Shown: positions 1 to 8,361 of the stretch, piece by piece
Numbering within the stretch: position 1 is the stretch's first letter
Layout of the letters: each line of letters opens with the position of its first letter
The notes under the pieces: model-generated
Seen by the model: only the letters and a program-made list of their open reading frames with translations
Database searches by the model: none
What the model was told of the DNA's origin: nothing
DNA from: Magnetospirillum fulvum MGU-K5
GTDB lineage: Bacteria > Pseudomonadota > Alphaproteobacteria > Rhodospirillales > Magnetospirillaceae
Length of the DNA: 64,000 nt
Reading direction: 5' to 3'
Assembly: GCF_000442515.1 (NCBI RefSeq)
Contig: NZ_AQPH01000008.1
Span: forward strand, 21,152-85,151
Translations under genes and position numbers: made by a program

Positions 1-1
1 A

Positions 2-1186
2 TCGGCTGGCACCGTCGAATTCATCGTCGGCGGTTCGACCGGACAGTTCTACTTCCTGGAAATGAACACCCGTCTCCAGGTCGAACATCCGGTCACCGAG
101 ATGATTACCGGCCTTGATCTGGTCGAGTGGATGATCCGCATCGCCAATGGCGAGAAGCTGACCTTCACCCAGGACGAGGTGAAGCTGGATGGCTGGGCGA
201 TGGAAGCCCGCATCTATGCCGAAGACCCCTTCCGCAACTTCCTGCCCTCGACCGGGCGACTGACCCGCTATCAGCCGCCGCAGGAAGGCAACCACGTCCG
301 TGTCGATACCGGCGTCGCCGAAGGCGGCGAGATCAGCATGTTCTACGATCCGATGATCGCCAAGCTGATCACCCACGGCCCGACCCGCGACGCCGCGATC
401 AACCACATGCGTCAGGCGCTGGACGAGTATTACATCCGCGGCCTGTCGCACAACATTCCGTTCCTGGCCTCGCTGTTCTCGAAGGACCGCTTCGTCAAGG
501 GCGACATCACCACCAACTTCATCGCCGAGGAATATCCTCACGGCCTGACCGCCGACCAGATCCCGACCGAAGAGCCGTCCGATCTGATCGCCGTCGCCGC
601 CGCGATGAAGCGCCGGATCATCGAGCGCAACGTCCGCATTTCCGGCCAGTTCCCCGGTCATGAAATGAAGCCGCCGGTGCAGTGGTCGGTCTATTTCGAC
701 AAGCAGTACCACGATGTCGATGTCCATCCCGCGCCCGGCGGCTATGCCGTCGTGATCAAGGACGAGGCGGTCGAGGTCAAGACCGACTGGCAGGTTGGCG
801 ATCCGCTGATCCGCGCCACCGTCGATGGCCGTCCGGTCTGCGTCCAGGTCGATCGCACCGGCGTGTCGTTCCGGCTGTCCCATGCCGGTCTGCGCGCCGA
901 GGCGTTCGTGTTCACCCGCCGCACCGCCGAACTGTATCGCCTGATGCCGTTCAAGCTGCCGCCGGACATGTCGAAGTACCTGCTGTCGCCGATGCCCGGC
1001 CTGCTGGTCCGCCTGATGGTCGAGGAAGGCCAGGAAGTGAAGGCGGGCGAAGCTCTGGCCGTCGTCGAGGCGATGAAGATGGAAAACACGCTGCGCGCCG
1101 AACGCGACACCGTGATCGCCAAGCTGCACGCCAATGCTGGCGATTCCCTCGCGGTCGATCAGAAGATCATCGAGTTCGCTGCGTGA
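2..1186 (+). CDS. pccA: Propionyl/acetyl-CoA carboxylase alpha (biotin) subunit, 5'-truncated
   Basis: The reading frame is open from the window edge, so the N-terminal biotin-carboxylase lobe is missing. What remains starts in the carboxylase active-site region (FLEMNTRLQVEHPVTE), continues through the carboxylase C-lobe and the linker, and ends in a biotinyl domain with the biotin-lysine motif EAMKMEN. This order (carboxylase plus biotin carrier on one chain) is that of PccA-type subunits, which carboxylate propionyl-CoA to methylmalonyl-CoA with a PccB partner that is not in the window. A methylcrotonyl- or geranyl-CoA carboxylase alpha subunit is the main alternative. The stop overlaps the next gene's start (GTGA). 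Confidence 0.9.
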   Translation, partial: SAGTVEFIVGGSTGQFYFLEMNTRLQVEHPVTEMITGLDLVEWMIRIANGEKLTFTQDEVKLDGWAMEARIYAEDPFRNFLPSTGRLTRYQPPQEGNHVRVDTGVAEGGEISMFYDPMIAKLITHGPTRDAAINHMRQALDEYYIRGLSHNIPFLASLFSKDRFVKGDITTNFIAEEYPHGLTADQIPTEEPSDLIAVAAAMKRRIIERNVRISGQFPGHEMKPPVQWSVYFDKQYHDVDVHPAPGGYAVVIKDEAVEVKTDWQVGDPLIRATVDGRPVCVQVDRTGVSFRLSHAGLRAEAFVFTRRTAELYRLMPFKLPPDMSKYLLSPMPGLLVRLMVEEGQEVKAGEALAVVEAMKMENTLRAERDTVIAKLHANAGDSLAVDQKIIEFAA

Positions 1187-1812
1187 CGGAACCGGCCGGC
1201 ATTTACCGGCTGCTCGACAATAACCGCCAATGGGCGGAAATGGTCGAGCGTACCCGACCCGGCCTGCTTGCCGACCTAGCAAAGCAGCAGGCCCCCGGTT
1301 ACCTGTGGATCGGCTGTGCCGATTCACGGGTTCCCGCCAATGAGATCGTCGGGCTGGCCCCGGGCGAGTTGTTCGTTCATCGCAACATCGCCAATCTGGT
1401 CCAGCACGGCGACCTCAATTGTCTGTCGGTGCTGCAATTCGCGATCGACCAGTTGCAGGTCCGCGATATCATCCTTTGCGGTCATTACGGCTGTAGCGGG
1501 GTCAGGGCGGCCTTGCGCGAGGAAGGGCTGGGCATCTCCGAGCACTGGCTTCACCCCCTGCGCGACCTCGCCCACCGCCACCAGAGCGAATTAAACGCGC
1601 TGGAGGACGAGAACGCTCGCGTCGATCGGCTGTGCGAGTTGAACGTGCTGGAGCAGGTCCGCAACCTCTGCCGCATCCCGATCGTCCGCCGGGCGTGGCA
1701 ACGCGGCCAAAACCTGTCGATTCATTCCTGGATTTACGGCCTGCGTGACGGTCTGGTCCGCACCTTAAGCCCTGCGCTCGACGGCCCGACCCCGTACCCA
1801 GCCGGTCTTTGA
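1183..1812 (+). CDS. can: Beta-class carbonic anhydrase
   Basis: A 209-aa protein that hydrates CO2 to bicarbonate in the cytoplasm. The zinc site is visible: Cys45 in CADSRV with the Asp47-Arg49 dyad, and His101/Cys104 in GHYGCSG. The GTG start at 1183 overlaps the stop of the biotin carboxylase gene by 4 nt, so the two are probably translationally coupled; supplying bicarbonate to a biotin-dependent carboxylase is a sensible partnership (inference). The frame is open well upstream of 1183, but that part is antisense to the pccA coding logic. Length is usual for the family. Confidence 0.93.
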   Translation: MTEPAGIYRLLDNNRQWAEMVERTRPGLLADLAKQQAPGYLWIGCADSRVPANEIVGLAPGELFVHRNIANLVQHGDLNCLSVLQFAIDQLQVRDIILCGHYGCSGVRAALREEGLGISEHWLHPLRDLAHRHQSELNALEDENARVDRLCELNVLEQVRNLCRIPIVRRAWQRGQNLSIHSWIYGLRDGLVRTLSPALDGPTPYPAGL

Positions 1813-1911
1813 TACCAACCGGCCAAAGACTTGGCCGGTTGTATTGTCCCTCGGCCTAAGCGCTCGCCTCCGCTCGCTTGGCCGCCGCCGCAATGGCGGC
1901 TGATTACCGGG
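1813..1911 (+). repeat. Dispersed palindromic repeat, copy 1
   Basis: Begins right after the can stop. It contains a perfect 10-bp hairpin (AACCGGCCAA, loop AGAC, TTGGCCGGTT, 1817-1840), then TGTATTGTCCCTCG, a variable ~22-nt stretch, and a second palindrome (GCCGCC...GGCGGC, ~1881-1900). The same sequence in the opposite orientation lies at 63891-63986. The first hairpin could also act as a terminator between the convergent can and the next gene. Confidence 0.8.
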
Positions 1912-1950
1912 CACCATCGAAGAGGGGCTTTGCCCCGTCCCCCCGTTTCG

Positions 1951-3057
1951 TCAGCCTGCGCGGACGGTGACGAGCCATTCATCAATATTGGGGGCCATCG
2001 CCTTCAGACTGATGGCGAAAGAGGTCATCAGCTTGTCTTTTTCCTGATTGGTGTGGATCAGGTTATCGACCACCTTGCGCAGGATGTCCTTGGCGCAGGA
2101 CGGGACCGAGAGAATTTCCGGCAGGCGGGCGCCGAAGGCCGATTTCAGCGCATAGATCACCACTTCGACCTTGTCGATGTTCAGGCGCTGGATTTCGACC
2201 AGATTCTCCGTGGCGATATAGCACAGCACGTCGCCGAACAGCTTCAGCACCGATTTGTCGAGCGAGGCGCAGACGTTAAAGAACGCGCTTTCACGGGCGA
2301 AGAACGCCCAGGAGCGGTCGCCCAGCATCTTGCGATAAAACTCGTACATATCGCGGTTCCACACCGCGATTCCGGCGATGGCCTGGGGCCGGTCGGCCAG
2401 GATCGCGCCGAAATCGGCCCCGGTCGCGGCCTTGACCTTCTTGATCTGGGCGGGATCGAACGCCGCGACCGCTTCGATCTTCTCGACCGTCGGCAGCGAC
2501 AGGATATCCTCGCCGATCTCGACGATATGCATATAGCTGAGACGGGTCATGTAGGCTTCGATCAGCGGCAATTGCCAGGCGAAGGCGATATAGCGTAACA
2601 ATTCGCGCGCCTTGCGCTCCTCGGTCGGATCGACGCTGAGACGCTCGATCTGCTCGGTCTTCTTGATCAGGCCGAACATGCTTTTGCGGGTAACGGTCTC
2701 GGTGACGGTCTCGACCGTCTTGACCGATTCGAACACCTTGCGGGCACAGGTGCGGACCAGCAATTGCTGGACCTGCCCCAACGTGACGCCGCAGATCAGT
2801 TCGACCTGTTCGTCCCGGACGGGAAAGGCCCCGTCGGCGGTGCGGACGATATCGTCAACCTGTTCGCGATTGACCAGATAGACCTCGATAAACCGGGCGA
2901 GCAGAACCGGATCGGAGATCAGTGCCTGATAGGTCACGGCCGGATCGAAATGCCCGGATTGCTGAAAGGTGGCCAGCACCTTCTTCAATCCGCCGATCAC
3001 GGACTTCTTCGTCTCCGTATCGATTTCGATCGGAGGCGGAAGCGTTGCAACGGCCAT
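1951..3057 (-). CDS. Conserved hypothetical protein, 368 aa
   Basis: I do not recognise a family. The start at 3057 is preceded by AGGAG at ~10 nt. The protein is soluble-looking, with no signal peptide or membrane segment, and is mostly helical with amphipathic stretches. A Thr/Val/Glu-rich segment near residues 115-130 precedes a KSMFGLIKK patch. It stands alone: convergent with can and separated from the methyltransferase gene by 70 nt. Composition and codon use match the neighbours, so I see no sign of recent transfer. Coding status is well supported by length, ribosome site and third-position GC; function is unknown. Confidence 0.7.
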   Translation of the reverse strand: MAVATLPPPIEIDTETKKSVIGGLKKVLATFQQSGHFDPAVTYQALISDPVLLARFIEVYLVNREQVDDIVRTADGAFPVRDEQVELICGVTLGQVQQLLVRTCARKVFESVKTVETVTETVTRKSMFGLIKKTEQIERLSVDPTEERKARELLRYIAFAWQLPLIEAYMTRLSYMHIVEIGEDILSLPTVEKIEAVAAFDPAQIKKVKAATGADFGAILADRPQAIAGIAVWNRDMYEFYRKMLGDRSWAFFARESAFFNVCASLDKSVLKLFGDVLCYIATENLVEIQRLNIDKVEVVIYALKSAFGARLPEILSVPSCAKDILRKVVDNLIHTNQEKDKLMTSFAISLKAMAPNIDEWLVTVRAG

Positions 3058-3127
3058 GGCTCACCCGCTCCTATTCGCGAAGCGTTTAGATTTACTCCGA
3101 TGGTCTGGCCGAGGCAAGTCGGTTGGC

Positions 3128-4060
3128 CTAAGCCCCAGCGACCTTTGGTTGTTCCGCGTCGTCGATCAACATCCAGGTCAGTTCGTGCTTGTTGTGCGAC
3201 AGGTGCAGCAAGCGCGACCCCGGCACCGCGGCAAAGCGGGCGGCGATGGCGTGATCGGTCTCGCCCTGGAATTTCAGGGTACAGATGAAATTGCGCGCCA
3301 TCTTCGACTCGCGCCAACGCTCGACCAGCCGCAACAGCCGCTCGGGGTAACAGATCACGTCCGAACACAGCCAATCGACCGGGCCGATCGCAACGGGATC
3401 AAGACCGAAGGCGCTTTCCTGGCGGCAGGTGACGGTCGGCATCGCCGCGATCGAGGGGGCCAGCGGGGCCTTGTCGATCGCGATCACGGTCGCCCCGCCC
3501 GAGGCCAGCACCCAGGTCCAGCCGCCGGGGCTGGCACCGAGATCGAGGCAGACCTCGCCCGGACCGGGACGCCGCCCGGCCAGGGTCAGCGCCTCCCACA
3601 ACTTCAGATAGGCGCGGTTGGGCGGCACGGCGCGGTCTTCGACAAAGCCTACTTCGCCATTGGGAAAGCGGCTGGAACAGTCCGCCGCCGCCAGCACCCG
3701 CCCCTCGTCCAGCCAGACGAACGAACCAAGCGGCGCGGTCGGCGCGGGCTGGCCGAATTCCAGCGGCTTGGCCGAGACCTTGGGCAGCTTTTCGACCAGC
3801 AATTCGGTGCGGCGATGCAGGTGAAAGGCGTAGGGCCACCAATTGCGCTGGATCGCCCGCAGCGCCTTGGCCGCCGCCCCGATCGATCCGGCGGCGATCT
3901 CGACCGGATCATGCCAGATGTTGAGCGCCCAGGCGGCCGGGCGCGCCGGGCCGGGGGCCAGCATCAAACGGCCATATTCGGCGGTGACGTCGCCCAGTTC
4001 GGCGCGAAGATCGGCCTCGAACCCCGGGGCGGCGAGATAGGCAGTAACGAGAGAGTTCAC
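3128..4060 (-). CDS. RlmM/FtsJ-like SAM-dependent rRNA 2'-O-methyltransferase
   Basis: 310 aa from a GTG at 4060 that overlaps the upstream stop (GTGA). The C-terminal half carries the Rossmann SAM motif DLGASPGGWTWVL, an acidic SAM-contact segment (IAIDKAPL), a conserved Asp in LCSDVICYP, and the catalytic Lys in CTLKFQG, which is the K-D-K-E pattern of FtsJ-type enzymes. The N-terminal half resembles the THUMP-like region of RlmM, the enzyme that methylates C2498 of 23S rRNA in E. coli; this copy is shorter than the 366-aa E. coli protein. The substrate is inferred from family resemblance. Confidence 0.75.
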   Translation of the reverse strand: MNSLVTAYLAAPGFEADLRAELGDVTAEYGRLMLAPGPARPAAWALNIWHDPVEIAAGSIGAAAKALRAIQRNWWPYAFHLHRRTELLVEKLPKVSAKPLEFGQPAPTAPLGSFVWLDEGRVLAAADCSSRFPNGEVGFVEDRAVPPNRAYLKLWEALTLAGRRPGPGEVCLDLGASPGGWTWVLASGGATVIAIDKAPLAPSIAAMPTVTCRQESAFGLDPVAIGPVDWLCSDVICYPERLLRLVERWRESKMARNFICTLKFQGETDHAIAARFAAVPGSRLLHLSHNKHELTWMLIDDAEQPKVAGA

Positions 4061-5088
4061 CGGACAGGTTCTTCGATAAATTGCTGGATTGCCGTATAAA
4101 GCTGGACCCGGTTGGTTTCGAACAACGCGGCATGGGTGGTGCCGCCGACCATCACATAGCGCTTGAACGGCGAGCGGGTCAGGTGGTTGAACAGCGCCAT
4201 CCCCATCGCGGGCGGGGCCTCGGCATCCCACTCGCCCTGAATCACCAAAGCGGGCACCGACAGCCGTTCCGGGTTCCAGCGCGGCTTGCCCGAAGCCCAA
4301 TAGCGCATCGTGTCCAGCACCACGCCATTGGGGGCACGCACCGTTCCCGGCGCGCTGGGGGCGGGATCGCTGGCCAGGGTCGCCTTCATCCACTCCAGAA
4401 ACACCGCTTTGGGCAGCACGCTGTCGCGGCGGTCGGCCGGAACCGATTTCAGCCAGATGTCGCGGGCGTCGCGGGGGTCGACCTGACGCCAGGCCGGAAC
4501 GCGGGCGATATCGGCCTCGGTCGGCGCCGGTCCCTCGCGCAGCCATTGCGGCGCATAGAGCACCAGCCGCTCGACCCGGTCGGGGACCTGGGTGGCATAC
4601 AGACCGGCCACCGTCGCGCCCCACGACCAGCCGATCAGCACCACCTTCGACACCCCCCGGCGCGACTGGATGAAATCGACGGCGCGGGTCACGTCGTCAA
4701 CCGCCTGGGCACTATCGACCACCGGACGGTTGGCCTCGGCGGGCTGGGACATCTCGGGCGGGCGGCCCGAGCGGCCATAGCCCCGGAGATCGAGGCTGTA
4801 GACGTCATAGCCGCGCGCGGCCAGCCAGTCCATCCAGCTCCGCCCCTCGATCGGAAGATCGAACGCGGTGTGGGCCGGATAGGACGCGCCATGGAGGAAC
4901 AGCACCGTCCGATCCGAGCGCGGCTCAACCGAACTGTCGCGATGCTTGTTGCGCAGATAAAGATCAAGCCCCGACTGACGCGAGGACACCGAGAATTCCT
5001 CGGTCACGATATCCACCGCCCACGCTGGCGGAACTAAAACCAGCAAGGTCAGCAGGACCAAACCGAAAAATTGCGCCGGACGCCTCAT
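4057..5088 (-). CDS. Secreted alpha/beta hydrolase
   Basis: 343 aa from the ATG at 5088, which has GAAGG 9 nt upstream; a TTG at 5109 is possible but lacks a site. A Sec signal peptide (MRRPAQFFGLVLLTLLVLVPPAWA) directs it out of the cytoplasm. Alpha/beta-hydrolase features are clear: oxyanion-hole segment LFLHGASYPAH, nucleophile elbow GWSWG, an Asp in WDAEAP, and the catalytic His in GGTTHAAL. The substrate (lipid, ester or lactone) cannot be told. Its stop overlaps the methyltransferase start by 4 nt, giving a two-gene operon. Confidence 0.82.
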   Translation of the reverse strand: MRRPAQFFGLVLLTLLVLVPPAWAVDIVTEEFSVSSRQSGLDLYLRNKHRDSSVEPRSDRTVLFLHGASYPAHTAFDLPIEGRSWMDWLAARGYDVYSLDLRGYGRSGRPPEMSQPAEANRPVVDSAQAVDDVTRAVDFIQSRRGVSKVVLIGWSWGATVAGLYATQVPDRVERLVLYAPQWLREGPAPTEADIARVPAWRQVDPRDARDIWLKSVPADRRDSVLPKAVFLEWMKATLASDPAPSAPGTVRAPNGVVLDTMRYWASGKPRWNPERLSVPALVIQGEWDAEAPPAMGMALFNHLTRSPFKRYVMVGGTTHAALFETNRVQLYTAIQQFIEEPVR

Positions 5089-5247
5089 CGTCTTGTCACC
5101 TTCACGCAAGGGCGGTTGCAGCGCATGATGGCCGCACCGCCACGGTGAGAAAACCCCCCCTGGACTTTTAGTATAAATTTTAACAATCCCGGTGCGGACC
5201 CAGCGGCCGAGTTGCCCGAGGCGACATCCGGCACGGGGACGTGTCTC

Positions 5248-7650
5248 TCACGGCGCGGTCCCGGTGGGCAGTCGCACCGTGACGACGCAGCCATCGGCGG
5301 CGGTGAAAGCGGTTTCGACCCGGCCGCCATGGCGTTCGACGAAGCGTTCGACCAGGGCCAGACCGGGACCGGCCTCGGCCATCGGTTCACCCGCCCCATC
5401 ACTGACGATAAAAGCGATTTCGGCGGGACGGCGTTCGGCCCGCACCCCGATCCGCCCCCCCAGCGGAGCCCGCTTGATCGCGGTGCCGATCAGGTTGAAC
5501 AACACCTGCTTCAGCCGCCGTTCGTCGGCGACCAGCCAGCCGATATCGAGCGGGCAATCGAACTCAAGCGCCAGCTTCTTTTCCCGCAGCCGCTCGCGCA
5601 CCAGCCCCAGCACCGCCGTCAGCAACGGATGGATATCGACGGTATCGAGCTCCAACGTCATCTGTCCGGCCTCGATCGCGGCAAGGTCGAGGATATCGGC
5701 AATCAGCGTCTCCAGCCCCTGCCCGGCCTCGACGATCCCGCGCACGTAATCCTTCTGCCGCTCGACCAATGGCCCGACATATTCGGCCGCCAGCATCTCG
5801 GCAAAGCCGATCAGGGCGGTCAGCGGCTGGCGCACCTCGGCCGAGACATTGGCAATGAACTCGCTTTTCAGCCGGTCGGCGGCGGCCAGCGCCTCGTTGC
5901 GCTCGCGCAAGGCCCGTTCGACCCGCACCGAATCGGTGACATCAAGGCAGGTCAGCAGCATCGCCCCGTCCGGCAGCGGCACCGAAGCGTAATCAACGAC
6001 GGTCTCGTCCTGGCGCTCCAGCCGTCCGGCCCGTGGCACCCGGTCGCGGAACAAGGCCAGCAGCCGTTCGTGCACCGCCGGCCAGTCCGAGGCGCGGTCA
6101 CGCCGCCCTTCGAAATAGCTGGCCAGCGCGGCGATCAGGTCGGACAGGTGCGGCTCGGCCCCCAGCGCGGCGGGGTCCAGCGCCCAGATTCGGGCGAAGG
6201 CGGGATTGGACAGGCTCAACCGCCCGTCGCCGCGAAACACCGCCACCCCTTCATGCAGATGGTCCAGCGTCTCCCGCTGGACCGCCAGCATCGTGTTGAA
6301 CGAGCGTTCCAGCGCCAGGGTGTCGGTGACGTCCTCGATGGTGAAGATCAGCCCGCCATGGGGATGGGCCGAAATCATCTGACGCAGGGTGCGGCCATCA
6401 GGGAGATGCAGCAGGGTTTCGTCGGCGTCGATCAGCGAGACGAAGCGCTTCAGTTCGCTGTCCTTATAGGCGCGGTAATCAGCGACCTCGGGCAACAGGC
6501 GGCGTTCGCGCAAGGCGTCCAGCACAGCGCCGCAGGTCGGCTGCGACGCCAGCCAGTCGCGGTCGAGCCGCCACAACCGGGTAAAGGCGGTGTTGAAAAA
6601 GGCCAGCCTTGTGTCGGGGGTATAGATCGCAATCGCGGTGGCAAGGCGTTCCAGCACCTCGGCCTGGGCGCTGATATGGCGGTCCAGTTCGACCTGAAGC
6701 TCCTCGATCCGGGTCAGATCGACGCAAATCCCCCCGGTCAGCAGCCCCCCCGCGACAGCGAAGGGGGCTTCGGTGATCTCGGCCAGACGGCGTTGGCCGC
6801 CGAGGACAAGGTGAAAGGTCTCGGTGCGCGGTTCTCCGGCGGCGCGGGCGCGGGCGGCCAGGGCGCGGGCCTCGCGCACCATCGCGTCGGACGCCAGTTC
6901 GACCTGCCCCGCCACCGCCGCCGGGGCCGCGTCGGCATCAACCGCCTCGGCATAGGCGCGGTTGACCTGGACCAGGGACAGATCGTCGTCGCGAACCCAG
7001 ATCGGCAGCGGAGCGGCATCAATCAGCCCCTCCAGCCGCTCGCGGGCCGCGTTGGCAACGCTCACTTGCCGGGTCAGATCGGCCAGGGCCGAAGCCGCCT
7101 CGGTGACGTCCTGGACCCACACCAGCGCCCCGGCGGCCGCCTCGTCACCCTCGGGCGCGTCGGCCCGCACGCCCACCGCCCGCACCCGGCGCGACCCGTC
7201 TCGCAAGGCCAGTTCGAGATCGAAGCCCTCGCCCTCGCCGCGCAGCCGCGCCACCGCCGCATCCAGCCGGGCGGCATCGACGGCGGCAAAGGCTTCCAGC
7301 ACCTCGGCAAAGCCCGCTTCGCTGCCGCGCGCCAGCCCCAGCAGCACCGCCAGACGGCGCGAACAAATCTCGCCCCCGGCGATCCAGGCATAGAACCCGT
7401 CGGGCGCGGCCTGAAGGCCATGGCGCAGCCGCTCGGCATCGCGCACAGCGGACTCGGCCACCTGCCGCGCCGCGCGCAACCGCCAGCGCAACCAGCCCAG
7501 TCCGGCCAGTGCGGGCAGGGCCAACGCCGCCCCCAGCCCCAGTGACAGCGGATCGAGCCCGGCAGCCAACTCGGCCAGAATCGCCGGGTCCGCCGCCACC
7601 GCCGACCCGGCCGCCAGCATCGTCAGTCCCGCCGCGACCGCAGCGCGCAT
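5248..7650 (-). CDS. Multi-PAS sensor protein with degenerate histidine-kinase core
   Basis: 800 aa from the ATG at 7650, which has GGGAGGG upstream. A signal-like hydrophobic N-terminus (1-20) and one transmembrane segment (~37-56) are followed by about four PAS domains (~90-590) and a HisKA/HATPase-like C-terminus. The H-box reads NVSAEVRQPL: the phospho-accepting His is replaced by Ala604 (codon at 5839-5841). The N-box (NLIGTAIKRAP) has Thr where the Mg-ATP Asn is expected, and the G1 box reads VSDGAGEP. This looks like a pseudokinase, analogous to but distinct from DivL, whose H-box residue is Tyr. It may work as a signalling scaffold or phosphatase (inference). The gene stands alone, divergent from the DedA gene. 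Confidence 0.8.
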   Translation of the reverse strand: MRAAVAAGLTMLAAGSAVAADPAILAELAAGLDPLSLGLGAALALPALAGLGWLRWRLRAARQVAESAVRDAERLRHGLQAAPDGFYAWIAGGEICSRRLAVLLGLARGSEAGFAEVLEAFAAVDAARLDAAVARLRGEGEGFDLELALRDGSRRVRAVGVRADAPEGDEAAAGALVWVQDVTEAASALADLTRQVSVANAARERLEGLIDAAPLPIWVRDDDLSLVQVNRAYAEAVDADAAPAAVAGQVELASDAMVREARALAARARAAGEPRTETFHLVLGGQRRLAEITEAPFAVAGGLLTGGICVDLTRIEELQVELDRHISAQAEVLERLATAIAIYTPDTRLAFFNTAFTRLWRLDRDWLASQPTCGAVLDALRERRLLPEVADYRAYKDSELKRFVSLIDADETLLHLPDGRTLRQMISAHPHGGLIFTIEDVTDTLALERSFNTMLAVQRETLDHLHEGVAVFRGDGRLSLSNPAFARIWALDPAALGAEPHLSDLIAALASYFEGRRDRASDWPAVHERLLALFRDRVPRAGRLERQDETVVDYASVPLPDGAMLLTCLDVTDSVRVERALRERNEALAAADRLKSEFIANVSAEVRQPLTALIGFAEMLAAEYVGPLVERQKDYVRGIVEAGQGLETLIADILDLAAIEAGQMTLELDTVDIHPLLTAVLGLVRERLREKKLALEFDCPLDIGWLVADERRLKQVLFNLIGTAIKRAPLGGRIGVRAERRPAEIAFIVSDGAGEPMAEAGPGLALVERFVERHGGRVETAFTAADGCVVTVRLPTGTAP

Positions 7651-7782
7651 TGCGTCTAGCCCTCCCTGATACTGCCAAGGGTGCCGGGCCAGCGACAAAA
7701 AGACAAGGCCGCTCGGTCGGCCAGTGTTGCCGTCCCCCGTCCCGGCTGGTAAACCCGACACTCTTCCACGAGAGGTGATGTG

Positions 7783-8361
7783 ATGTTGAAGGCTTTGTAC
7801 GACCAGATGATGGCCAAGGCATCCCATCGCCATGCTTTGTGGTGGCTGGCGGCGGTTTCATTCATCGAAAGCTCGGTCTTTCCGATTCCGCCCGACATCA
7901 TGCTGATCCCGATGGTGCTGGCCGCGCCGACCCAATGGTGGCGGATCGCCCTGGTCTGCACCGTCTCTTCGGTGCTGGGCGGCTATCTCGGCTATGCCAT
8001 CGGCTATTTCGCGATGGACACGATCGGCGCGGCGATCCTGTCGGCCTTCCATCTCAACGACAAATTCCTCGCCCTAAAGCCGATCATCGACGAATGGGGG
8101 GTGTGGTTCATCATCGTCAAGGGGATGACGCCGATCCCCTACAAGCTGGTGACGATCACCGCCGGGGCGTTCGATTTCGATCTGGCCCACTTCACCTTTG
8201 CCTCGGTCATCGCACGCGGCATGCGGTTCTTCCTGGTCGCGGCGCTGCTGTGGCGTTTCGGCCCGCCGATCCGCGATTTCGTCGAAAAGCGGCTGACCCT
8301 GGTCACCACTGTGTTCATTCTGCTGCTGGTCGGCGGCTTCGTCGCGCTGAAATTCCTATAG
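7783..8361 (+). CDS. DedA/YqaA-family membrane protein
   Basis: 192 aa, with start at ATG 7783 and GAGG 7 nt upstream. Several hydrophobic helices alternate with short loops. The DedA hallmarks are present: the re-entrant segment FIESSVFPIPPDIML near residue 35 and KGMTPIPYKLVTITAGAF near residue 118, with Arg after it (ARGMRFF). DedA/VTT proteins act as lipid scramblases or flippases of phospholipid or undecaprenyl carriers; the substrate here is unknown. The 3' end overlaps the convergent tRNA-processing gene by 6 nt. Confidence 0.85.
   Translation: MLKALYDQMMAKASHRHALWWLAAVSFIESSVFPIPPDIMLIPMVLAAPTQWWRIALVCTVSSVLGGYLGYAIGYFAMDTIGAAILSAFHLNDKFLALKPIIDEWGVWFIIVKGMTPIPYKLVTITAGAFDFDLAHFTFASVIARGMRFFLVAALLWRFGPPIRDFVEKRLTLVTTVFILLLVGGFVALKFL

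Noticed and set aside
5212..7545. A 777-codon open frame on the plus strand
   Set aside because: Antisense to the PAS protein; Arg/Gln/Gly-rich composition with no domain, produced by high third-position GC.
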